From Parascedosporium putredinis (Eukaryota; Ascomycota; Sordariomycetes; Microascales; Microascaceae), in the NCBI GenBank assembly GCA_949357655.1, contig CASHTG010000003.1, positions 434,001 through 498,000 on the forward strand: a stretch of 64,000 nucleotides of DNA, read 5' to 3'. Numbering within the stretch: position 1 is the stretch's first letter; the number at the start of each line of letters is the position of its first letter. Position numbers and translations under genes: made by a program. Positions 34,915-45,598 of the stretch are shown here, piece after piece. The notes below the pieces were generated by a model. It was not told the origin of the DNA and searched no databases. It saw nothing but the letters and a program-made list of their open reading frames with translations.

Positions 34915-37900
34915 TCACATGCCCTGGTGGCCGCCCATCATCCCCTGCTGCATCGCCATCTGTTGCTGCGCCTGAGCCTGTGCCTGGTGCATCATCGCCT
35001 GCTGCACCCGTTGTTGCTGTACCTGCTGGGCAACTTGGGAGCGGGCCTGCTGCATGCACGTCTTCTTGAAGTTTTCCAGCGTCTCCCCGGGGATGCTCTC
35101 GACCGAGCCGCCAAACTTGGCCGCCAGGTTGGTGATGTTGTTCCTGTAGAGGAGCTGCCCGCGCGCCCGGATCTGCTCGTTGAGCTGGTTGGTCTGGTTC
35201 TGCTGCGCCGCCTGTGCTTGTTGCTGCTGCATCTGGAGCATGGCTGCCTGCATGTTGACCGCGTTGCCGTTCATCATGTTCTGGTTCGGCATCATGGGCC
35301 GTCCCATCTGCGCGCCCATCTGGTTGGCTGCTTGGTTGACTTGGCCCATTTGGTTCATCTGGGGCATCTGGCCCATCTGGTTCATTTGATTCATCTGCGC
35401 CATCTGTGCTTGGAGCTGCGCCTGCATTTGCGGTGTGAGCTGACCTTGCATCTGGTTCATTTGGTTCATCCGCGTCATTTGTGCCTGGAGCTGCGCTTGC
35501 ATTTGCGGTGTTAGTTGGCCTTGCATCTGGTTCATCGACTGTGCGTACTGCTGCGCGAGCTGCTGCTGAGGGTTGACCATGCCGTTCCGCTGCTGCTGCT
35601 GGAGCAAGAGCTGCTGGAGGCGTTGCTGTTGGATCATCTGCTGCTGCTGGGGCGTGAGAGCTTGTCCGTTGACGTTGAGGTTGACACCCGCCATGCCTCC
35701 ATTTTGCATCATCTGTTGTTGCTGTTGTTGCTGCTGCTGCTGCACTAGCATGCGCCTCTGTTGAGCAGCCAGCTGCGCCGCGATGACGTTCTGCTGGTGC
35801 ATTTGCTGGGAGACGCCTTGGGCAGTCATCATGGTTGGCGTGCCCATCTGCTGCTGGGAAGCCTGCGCCATCATAGAAGGAGGAGGACTGGCCTGAGACA
35901 TCCTGGGAGTCTGGATAACAGAGTGCCGGTTGATGGGGGTTGCGTTCGGCATATTTGGGGTACTACTAGGCATGCGGGGCGTTCCGGCAGCGTGGCTCTG
36001 CTGGCTGTTACGCGCAGACATGCCGCGGGACATGGGCACTGCCATGGGCGTATGGTTCTGCACGACAGAAGGAGGCCTGGGAGGGCTGCCCGCCATGTTG
36101 GAGCCCTGCTGCTGCATCTGCACAGCTCCTGGCATGGGCGACGACATCGAGTGCGGTGTCCCTTGGCGCACCACGGGAGAGGACACCTGTGGCTGTTGTT
36201 GTCCAACTTGTTGGTGGAACCGGGGTGTGGCCTGCGCCTGTTGCATGGCGTTTGCGTGCGCGTTGTTCGCCGCCGCATTGGCAGCGGCGGCGTTGACGGG
36301 CGGGGGTTTGTTGGCCTGGGTCGACTTCGCCGCAGCAGCCTTCGCAGCCGTAGCTTGGGCAGCAGCGGCGGCGTTGGCGTTTTGCTGCGCTTGTTGCGCC
36401 GCCAGATTCTTTGCTTGTTGCTGCTGCTGCTGTTGCTGCTTCGCGGCCGCGGCCGCGGCCTGCTTCGTTGCCTGAGCTTGCGCAGCCAACGCCTTCCTTT
36501 GCGCTTCTTGCTGTTGCTGTCGCGCCATGTTCTCGCGCATCTGCGCCTCCTTGCGTTGCTTCTCGGCCTCCATTTGCCGTTGCTGTTCTTGTAGTTGTTG
36601 TTGTTGACGTTGCAACTCCACCCGTCTTTGATTTTCCGCCTGCTTGATCCTCTCTTGCTCCTTCTTCTCCGCATGCTCTCTCTTGATGTCAGCGATGACC
36701 TGGAACCGCTCGAACCTAGGTTCGAACGCGGCGCCGGCGCGGATATCGCCATCCGTACCACCAGTAGCGCCCTGGTTGCCGCTTGCGGTTGACGAAAGTC
36801 TCTCGTCGAGCAGAAGCATGTACCGTTCCTGGTCCGCAATGAGAGCCTGATCGGCAGCCATCTCGGCAACCGTTCGCTTCCTCGTCTTGGGTTGAGGAGG
36901 CGGGTCGGAGTGCATCGGGTGCGCCTTAGCATCAAGAAGTGCCATGACCTCTTCCGCATTCCTCGCTGGCTCAAGCATCAACGGCGCCATTGTGTTAACC
37001 AAGTATTCTCCCTCCACAGCATAGATGTTACTTCCGTCCAGCTCCATGCGTTCCCGCTTCTGCTTTTGGCAGGCGGCGGCATGCTCGCCGCGGGAATGGG
37101 AGGAGGCACAGCGGTGAGAGGAGTAGAGGGGGGCGCCGTCTTTTACATCCAAGGAGGAGCGAGGGGTGGATGCTTTTATTAGGAGGTCGGTTTGTAAGCT
37201 TTGGGCCGTAGGATGGAGGACGACTGTAAATATCTTTGGCTTTGGTGGGGGCTTGCTCTTCGTTTCCGTGGGAAGGTCAGGGGCTGGCATCGACTCCTTA
37301 TCCTTCTCTTCCGCCGTCTTCTCCTTGGAATCTTCGTCTGTAGCCATTGCGTCGCCCTCGCCTTCCGTCTTGGGTTCGAGTTTAGGGTGCGGTGTTGTCG
37401 TGGATGGTGTGAGGTAGGGGTTGTAGTTATGTATCGAGGACACGGGGGTAGCGTTCGCGGTGGTGCTCGGCTTAGGAGCGTCGTTCGTCTGGGTGGCCGA
37501 TTTGTGGTCGTGGACCTGGACTATAAGGCATCCCTCATAAAGGTGACGCCAGCCTGGGTGAGCTGGATCAAGATTTCGTGCGGCACCGTTCTCGCACGCA
37601 AATGTTCTAGAAACAGCTTCATCGGTGACTTGTATGGAAATACACCGTCCTGTTGATCGAACTTGAAATGCGTCGCGTGCATATGCACGATGAGGGACGG
37701 CGGATTGCCAGCATATCTCTTGAGGATGTATTCATCAGTCACGACTAGAAACACGAGCATAACGTTAGTATCTTAAGTCACCAATGTTCCATGCGATAAT
37801 AACAAGACGTTCAAACAATCTGTCCTATGCATGGATGAGAGGGGGTGGGGGACCGCCATGATGGAAGGCACAGTCTTGATGGGCAATGGCATACTGTAGG

Positions 37901-38239
37901 GCGGAGGTTCCAAAGACTGTGGAAACGCGTCGGCGGCGAGGGAAGCCGACCGCAAGCCCGCGCTATTCCTAGAATTCCTCCCCATGAGCTGAGCTGAAGT
38001 CTCACGGCGAGAGCGGCTTTGTGGTCTCGCAGTCTGTTGCGCACCGCCGGCGGCGGCATTGGTCGCGGAATTGGCATTTTGTTTTGCGCCGTTGGAAGGC
38101 TTTTTCGCGGACATGGATGGCGAAGGCGACGGCGATGGGCGCGAGGGTCCATTTCCGTTTGTTTGTATGCCTGGGGAATAGGTCGCTTGACCTTTCCCGT
38201 GGGCATCGGGGGCTGCACAGCCGTCACGACTGGCGCCAT
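34915..38239 (-). CDS. SPT20: SAGA complex subunit Spt20, glutamine-rich
   Basis: Spt20 holds the SAGA coactivator complex together. Exon 1 (37895-38239) starts MAPVVTAVQPP and ends SLEPPPY. The intron is 37745-37894. Exon 2 opens with VTDEYILKRYAGNPPSLIVHMH and HFKFDQQDGVFPYKSPMK, the diagnostic Spt20 domain, then FYEGCLIVQVHDHKS. Later come PKTRKRTVAEMAADQALIADQE and FEPRFERFQVIADIK. A coiled, Gln/Ala-rich region and a very long Gln/Met-rich tail end in MAMQQGMMGGHQGM. Four base errors are inferred: missing at 38172-38175 (IPP|GIQTNGNG), 37539-37541 (VTF|YEGCL) and 37064-37067 (PPPAK|KQKRERM), and one extra C in the run at 37128-37133. Corrected length is 1058 aa. The domain call is firm. 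Confidence 0.93.
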
Positions 38240-39596
38240 GTTGTGTTGCTGGATGTGGTGTGGTTTATTTTTGGGGGAGGGCGGATCGGTGTATTCCGGT
38301 GTGTACTCCGGATTAGTCGCTCTATATCCGCCCTTTTCGATCGCCAAAGGGAGGGAAAAAGAAGCGGATGGTCGCTCCCACCCAAATCTGATCCTCGTCG
38401 CAGATAAGTAGCGATTCTACAACGGGTCTAAAGCGAAAACATCGGTCGGGCGTGTTTCTGATGGGATCGGATGCGAGCGAGGTGGTCGGCAGGTAGGGGG
38501 ATCGGGTGGCGCATCAAAAGAGCAATTCAAGAGGGAATTCCGGGCCGAAAATTGGTGAAGCAAACGTATCAATTACTGATGAATCGAAAATCAAACTAAG
38601 AATGTGTAAAAAGAATGTCGGAATGATGCCCAGAGGTTGTTCTTGATGGCGTTCAATGTGTGGGGTTGAAGGCGTGTAGTCATGAACCTTCAGTTATTGC
38701 AAGGGGTCATCTGCCTCTGGACAATGCTCGCGTCAGCCTTTGGGCGTCGAGAGGAAGTTGAAAATCACGTGACCGCTCCGTCCGTCCACCGACTTTCGCT
38801 TGCGGTGGCAGAGCCTCTTATCATGGATCGCAGGCGAACAGACCTCGCTAGTAATTGGTCGTTTTCGACGCTCAGGTATATTTTTCATGGATGTAATAGG
38901 GATCTCTCGTCTTACCTTTTGCAACCTCTGTGTTTTTCCCCTTTGTGATTTTCGCGGTATAATGGCCGTTGTGTGGCGGATAAAGAGGATAGAGACACGA
39001 ATACCTTGAAAGTTGGCATTCAGTGAGGTGAGTGATGGACGTTTCCCCAGATTTGATTCGGTGAGAGACCAAGGGGGAACATACCGAGGCACCAACGTAG
39101 AACACTTAACACGCTGAAATTCGACCACGAGCCAAGGATTCGACAACCGGAATTTGTAGAGGGAATTTCTTGTCTTGGGTACCGAACAGATGACTGTGTT
39201 TGACCTATATTATACCTGACCTTGCTTCCGTCTCGTGGTGGGCACGATATATTGTAGAACACGAGAGGGATGTAGGTGGAGAATAAGAGTGAAGAAAAGA
39301 GAGAGAAAAAGAAAAGAGGAAGGCAAAAGAAGAGTTCCAAAAATATCAATAAAAAAGTTTGCTAACATACAAAGATTGAGGAGGGCGCAAAACTCTCCTC
39401 AATTCTTATCCTCCCCGTGACCCAGAAATGCATCAAGGCGTTGACATTGCGCGAATCACCCAAGGGGAATAATCATCCAAAGAAAAGGTTCTCAAGTCAT
39501 CCTCCTTCCTCACCATCCCCCTCCAAAAACGTCTTCTGTTGCCCGTTTCATTTCTCTCCCGCTTGCCCATCTCGTCCTCATTCTGCCCCCACAAGC
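38240..39596. other. SPT20 promoter and 3' side of the PEX22-like gene
   Basis: No coding region is supported. The first 200 bases upstream of the SPT20 ATG are GC-rich and likely leader; the remainder is AT-richer. Confidence 0.5.
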
Positions 39597-41126
39597 TCAT
39601 TCAAACCCTTGCACCCTCTTTGCCCAATCATCCGAAACCCTCATGCTATCCACCACGACGACACCTCGCCCGCGACCGACCCTGTCCTCGCGCTGCCACC
39701 ACTTCTCCACCTTTTCCTTGGTCTCGGCCTCGGATTCGCTGTCGGCAAGGCCACCGTGGCCGCTCTCGGCGCCGACGACGAGCACGAGGTCGTGGCGGAG
39801 CCAGGTCTGGATCTGGGTGACGACGTTGCCGTTCTCGCCGGAGAGCGATTCTTGGAGGTAGACGATCTCGGGCTGGAGGTGGCGGAGGATGTGGACGTGG
39901 CCATTCCGGGTGGTGAAGGGGAGAACCATGGTCTCCTTCTCGACGAGGGTGAGGGCGTGGGAATAGACCGAGTTGAAGGCCGGGTTACCCGATGAAGGGT
40001 TGAGACTAGAGAAGCGCGTCAGTTTCTGGATTCGTACAGTGTATATTCACACACGACACGCTCTTCCTCCGAGATTTGGCCCATCTCCCACGCTTGTGCG
40101 TTTCAGAAAAGGGTTGGGGTGGAAAGGCTAGGGACGGTGGGATAAAAGAGACAGCTGGGGACGTGACTTACGCGGGACTCTTGGAGCCCTCGGTCGGTTG
40201 GGCTTGTTCGTGACCGATGTTAGAAAATGAAGAGCTCAAAGAAGGAGCCTGATTATTACCCGACGTTTCCGTAGTTACAGTCTCCTTCAAGCCGGGAGCG
40301 TAGATGAGGATGAACAGCTTCGTCTTGGAGAAGTCGATGTGCTTGGGCAGATGCGATAGGATGGTCTAGCACGAGAGGAGAAAAAAGAGAACACAAAAAA
40401 GTTAGCAAAAGTCGGAATGAGTCGCGCAAACGTGGCACACAGAGCGCGTTGCCTCTGCCCCCCTCTCTCTCTCTCCTCACAAAGACTTACCGCATGCTCG
40501 AAATCGTCCTCGCCAAACTCATCGAGGCTCGAATCCGCCGACACAACCACCGCCACGGTCCGCCTCTTCTTGCTCGACCCCTTGGACCGCGACCCCTCTC
40601 CTCCTTGGCATCCGCCTCCTCGGACCACGTCTCGTGATCCGCGTACGCCGTCTTATCCTCCTCCCGTATCGCCGACAGCGCCGTGCCCACAGCCGCGCCC
40701 GCCGCCGCGACACCCGCCGCTACCGTCTTGCTCGCCGTGCCAAACACCTGCTGGGGCTCGGCGTGCGCCGCAACGCGCCCCCGATGCGCGCGCTCCACGA
40801 CGGCGCCGCCGGGTCCGCGTGCTCGTCCGCCACCCCCGTCGGGACCACGCCCGTCTTCAAGTCTCTCGCGTAGCTGCCTCCGCCGTGGGACGGGCCCCCG
40901 CCGCGCCCGATCCGCCTCTGCTGCCGCCGCCGCCGCCGCGTCCTGCCTGGTGCGGCTCGCCGTAGTCGAGCCCCTCGTGGTCTTCGTCATCGTCGTCCTT
41001 TTGGCGCTGGCTCCACGCCCATGCTGCTACGCCCGCGGTTGCAATGGCGACGGTGATGGCGAGCGGCACCCAGTGCGTCACTAGGCCGCGGTTGCGGGAC
41101 GATCCATTGTTGTCGCGCGACGACAT
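39597..41126 (-). CDS. Peroxin-22-like protein
   Basis: Pex22 anchors the ubiquitin-conjugating enzyme Pex4 at the peroxisome membrane for receptor recycling. Exons: 40491-41126, 40172-40365 and 39597-40005; introns 125 and 166 bp. After a short Ser/Arg-rich start comes a membrane span (about residues 19-38, WVPLAITVAIATAGVAAWAW). Then follow an acidic linker, RDLKTGVVPTGVADEHAD, RRTPSPQQVFGTASKTVAAG and WSEEA. The globular domain has RRTVAVVVSAD, ILSHLPKHIDFSKTKLFILIY, VEKETMVLPFTTRNGHVHIL, PEIVYLQESLSGENG and LVLVVGAESGHGGLADSESE. Exon 1 needs three base additions, one at 40753-40756 (four G for five on the + strand), one near 40590 and one in 40900-40980. The fungal peroxin-22-like family assignment is from recalled conservation of the C-terminal domain. 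Confidence 0.85.
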
Positions 41127-42788
41127 GGTTGCCTCGCCTAGCTCATTCCCCAGTCCCGGGCGGGCTGATTAGGCTTTCCGTTTTTCGTTTTAGGTCCTTC
41201 AGGGCTTGCTGTTTTGTTGGTGTTCCTCGGGAATTTTGTTCGCTCGAGCTTCCTTTTCGTTTTTGGGCGTACGAGTGATGGCTGTTTCGTTCGGCCCTGG
41301 TAGCGGGCTCGTCAAGCTTGCTCCGGGGAAACAAACGAAACGCGGGTGGGGCGGGTTAGAAAGCGGTGGGAATCTTCTCGGTGCCCAAGGGGGTTTTCCG
41401 GTGCTTTCCTTTTTTGTTCGTCGACGATTTCGCGTTCGAATTTTGTCAATCAAGATGCTCGGAGGAAGAAAAAGCACCCTGTCCGCTGTATCCCCAAAAA
41501 GAATTGCAGGAAAAAGGGATCAAAGAGCAGGGGGAAAAGTGAGGGGTGGAGCAAGCAAGCAAGGTCAATGGTTTTTGTCTCAAGGGTTCCGAGGTGAAAT
41601 GGGTCCCCTTTCGCAAAAGCCGGCGGAGCTCGCAGTACTACACTATCACTATGGGTCGCGCGTTCAGCCCCCTCTCTCCAAGAACCAACTTCTGGTGGCT
41701 GGGCCTTGCTTATTGTTGTGCTTGCGGATTTGTCTCGTTCCACATGTCTGCTTGGGTGCTGTTGCCCTGTTTACCACAGTGCGTGAGCTGAACTTGGCCG
41801 AGGCAGCCGTATTGTTATTGGTTGGCGGGTGGACTCGAGCCAACTCCAACCGAGGAAAGCCCGCTCGTCCACCTCCGCATGTTTACACCACGCTTCCCCT
41901 TTTAAATTACGCTTCCTGCAAGTCAGATAATGCTGGATACGGACCGGGGAGGTAGAGACCAAGTGGAAGGGCAAGGCCCAGCCCATTCCATTCCCAGTTA
42001 CCTGGATCTCGGCACCGTCGACCCGGCCGGTCCCCTCGTGCCTTGTGCACCTCATCAAGACAAAGATAGACCAGGGAGGAGCCGGTGCCTATTCAGGAAC
42101 ACACGCGCGCACTCGTTATCGTGCCTTCTAGTGATCTACGCTATCCAAGTGATGAATGTACCTTTTGCTCGTCCCTCTCTCCCGCTCAACGAGTACACTG
42201 TGGAGAGAGAAGGATAACAGCTCCAGAAAGAGGACCTATCTCGGGGTATAGTTTGCCCAATGATCGCCACCTCAAATTTACTCGAGGAGCTACACGTGTC
42301 AAGAAACAAGAGTCAAAGTTCCAAGGGACTAATCCTTTTATTTGGATTGCTCTGCAAGAAGCAATCTAGTGTTATGGAGTCATAGCCAAGAGAGGCGTCG
42401 GTCGTCAAAAGTTTCGTAAAATTCGTACAGGCCGCATCCTCTCCAATCCTCCTTTTGTGTAGAGTAGCCCCATGTGTCCTTGCCGCAAAAGAGACCAAAA
42501 CACCGTTGATCATGAACGGAGAAGAATGAAAAAGAAAACCTATGGATCCGAATGCTCCCCTCGTCCCATATCGTACCAGCTATATGAGTGGCAAAGAGAA
42601 GAGCGAGATGAAGAAAAGAGAAAAAGTCGGCGAAGGATAAGGGAATAAGGAAACCAGGGAAACAAGGGAAACAAGAATGGTAACGAAGAAGAAGAAGAGG
42701 GAAAAGAAAATGGGTATAAAAGGTAAGAAGAAAAAGGAAACCCGAGCGCTCCAATGCACCCAAGTAGCTCTGAAAAGGACCCAAGCAC
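41127..42788. other. PEX22-like promoter and 3' region of the RBR ligase gene
   Basis: No supported gene on either strand. The region near 42600-42750 is purine-rich on the + strand and adjoins the RBR stop codon, so it is probably its 3' UTR. Confidence 0.5.
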
Positions 42789-45598
42789 TTAATCATCCCA
42801 CGGCCTACTCATCATCTGCCTCGTCGGAAACCGCGGCGCAAACACCTGCGGCCGCCGCGCCACGTTGTCCGGCACGTGAGACTGCCTCTCCCGCGGGGCA
42901 TCTCCCTCCGCGGCTCCGGTGCCGGCAGCGCCCGCCTCGGTTCCGGCGCGGGCAAGCTCCTGCGGTGTTCGCGCGCCACGGCATTGTAATCTATGGCGGC
43001 GACCCTCGGCCGTGGGGGCCCGGTGCTGGTGCTGCGCGGGTCGCGGGCTCGTCGCTCGCCGTTGCTGCGGGGCTTGCTGTTGTTGTAGCTGTAGTTGTTG
43101 CTGCTGCTGCTGCTGCTGATGTTGCTGCGAGGACTGCTGCTCCGACCGCTGGAGCTGGAGCTGAAGCTGGTGATGGTGGTGGTGGTGATGATGATGATGA
43201 TGGTGGTGATGTTGCTGATCCGTGGCGGTAGCGGGCTGCTGGACCCAAGACAACCTATTATTCCCTCGAGTGCTCGCCACGGGGATCTCGCGGGCGGCGC
43301 CTCGGAACCGGGGCAAAAGGGTGTGGCTCGTCATCCTGCGCCCAGACCTCGGCGGGGGCAAGAACGGCGCAGGGTCCATCCTAGGCAGCGGGTGCGGGAG
43401 CGGAAGCGGATGGGGGTGCGGCATCGGGAGCGTGGTGCGAGGGCGCTCGGGTGCGACGATGAGCTGGGTGTGCGGGCGCGGCACCGGGAAAACGCCGCGG
43501 CGGGCGCCTCGTGGAATCTCGTCGTGAGAGCGCGGTGCCTAAACGGCTGCTCGTTGTCGGGGTCCGCCCGCGGGAGAGCGCGCGCCGTGGGCATCGGCGG
43601 GGTTCCACGCGGGGACGGACGACGGGGGAAGGCGACGGGGAGGGCGGCGGGATGCTGCTGCTGCGCGGCTTCCTCGGGCGCGGGGTCGTTGAGCATGAGG
43701 TCTTCGTAGAAGAAGGGGTTGGAGTGGTGCTCGGGGCAGTTGGGCTTGTGCTTGCACACGAGGCTCCTTTCCTCGTCGTACTCCCATGCTTCGCGACAGT
43801 GGTAGCACCACTGGTGTCCGCAGTGACCTGTATCGCCGTGAGTTAGCAAGTGAAAAAGAAGAAAAGAAATAGTGGGAGTGGGAACGTGCGGATCATATAT
43901 CGACATCACTTACAAGTCATGTGGTTGCAGCCCACGGATTTTATAATGTTGCGCTTGCACTTGGGACACTCTTTCGAAATCTCCTTGATGGTCACCTCGG
44001 ACGCCTTGTCCTGCTTGGACTTGGAAGGGTTCGTCGCGTCGTGCTCCCGACATGTCCGCCCCTCGTGCCACTTGACGCCGTGGAGGGTACACTGCCTCCC
44101 GCCGCACGCGTGGCACTGGAATAGCGTTTTCGGACACGAGGAGCTATCCGACCTGCCGCTGGGGAGGTGGACCTGGCCCGAGTTACAGGACTTGGCGAGG
44201 CACCAGTAAAAGTTTTGGACCTTGTTCAGCAGCTTCTTGGCGAGAAGCATATCGTACCTATTCGCGATGTTAGACTTATGATGACCAACCCACAAGAGAA
44301 AGAAAGAAAAAGAAAAAAACGTTACCTTTCAAAGACCGATTTAGTAGCATGAGCCTTGACATCATTGAAATCAAGAGGCTCGGTACAACTGGGACAGTTG
44401 ACCCTCTCCCAACCGTTCTCGAGAAAGGCGGCCTTGATCCAGTGCTGGAGACACTTGATGCACACCTTGGGCCCGTGAGTACACTGCATGCTCACCTGGC
44501 TCACCATCTCATCGCCGCGCTTGGCATCCCAGCACACGACGCAGGTATGCTTGACGGGGAGAGCCAGTCCTGGTCCTCGACAAAGGCCTCGGTCGCGGCG
44601 CGCGGCATGGAAAAGTCGACGAGGGAGCCCCAGGGCACGGGGAGGCGTCGTCCTCGAGCTCGAGGTAGAGGTCCTTCATGGTGATGTCGTCCGGGTCCAC
44701 GCGGTTCCGGCTGCCGCACGTCTTGTGCACGCCGGGAAGGAGGGTGTCGCGCAGCCACGTCTTGATGGCGCCCACCGTGGTGCCGTCTTTGCTCACGGGG
44801 GTGTGCGGGGGCGGGTGGTAGAGGTACTGCTTGGAGCAGCCGCGCACGACGACGTACTGGTCCTCGGGCACGATTTCGATGGCGATGTCGCGGCACAGCC
44901 AGGACTGCACGCGCTTGAGCTCCCAGTGGCCGCCCTCGAGCGGGCCGGGCCGCATGCCCCCGCACGTGGACACGGCGACGACGTTGGGGTCCGCGAGCCC
45001 CATCTTGCTCGATACTTTTTCCGCAGGCCCTCGACGGTGAGGCTGGCGTCGGTGATGCCCTCGACGAGGCTGTCCTTGATCTTGGAGAAGATCTTGGCGC
45101 ACCGTTTGTCGGGGCCTCGGAAGTAGAGCCGCGGGGTGAGGTCGCCGGGGTCTCGCCGGCGTAGTAGACGCGGTAGTGGATTTTGGAAGGCGGGGTGACG
45201 AGGTGCTCGTCGCAGAGCGTCTCGCCGTTTTTATACAACATGACGGTGTCGGCGGCGGTGATCATGGGCCCGTCGTCGCCGCTCTCGGACGCCGAGTCCT
45301 CATCGTCTTCGGCGTTGCGGGGGTCCTGGAGGAAGAGGCGGATAGCCTGCTCGACCTTGGAGGTGCGGGCGCCGAGGCGTAGGTAGGCTTCGAGGGAGGG
45401 GAGCTCGTCGTCGATGTCTTCGATCTTGACTTTGACTCGCCGCGAGCGTACGTTGGTGGTGGGGGTGGGTTCGGGAGGTGGTGGAGAGGCCGGCGGGGCA
45501 GTAGTGGCCGGGGACGCTAGGTCCGGGGTTTGGTCTGGAGGGTCGCCGCTGTGGGGCGCCTCCAGGGGAGGTTTCGCTTCGTCTATCTCGACGGCCAT
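42789..45598 (-). CDS. RBR-type E3 ubiquitin ligase (RING1-IBR-RING2)
   Basis: RBR ligases pass ubiquitin from E2 to a catalytic cysteine in RING2 and then to substrate. Exons: 44326-45598, 43914-44257 and 42789-43827; introns 68 and 86 bp. An acidic N-terminal region (KVKIEDIDDELPSLEAYL) and a fungal domain of unknown role precede RING1 (HTCVVCWDAKRGDEM, CIKCLQHW, VNCPSC) at about 350-410. The IBR block (CLAKSC, LFQCHACGGRQC, EGRTCREHD) is next. RING2 is CPKCKRNIIKSVGCNHMTC with HCGHQWCYHC, its catalytic Cys lying in VGCNHMTC. A long Pro/His/Gln-rich tail has a run of 14 His near residue 745 and ends RQMMSRPWDD. Five bases are missing: 45147-45150, 45016-45020, 44639-44642, 44556-44559 and near 43500. 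With them the length is 886 aa. Confidence 0.92.

Noticed and set aside
35761..36594. 277-codon + frame within SPT20, plus a 367-codon minus frame at 35871-36974
   Set aside because: Both are shadows of the CAG/CTG-rich Gln tract of SPT20 read in other frames, giving Leu/Arg- or Ser/Arg-rich text without motifs.
42677..43709. Long + frames opposite the RBR ligase tail
   Set aside because: They arise from the GC-rich Pro/His/Gln coding sequence on the other strand and lack any conserved domain.
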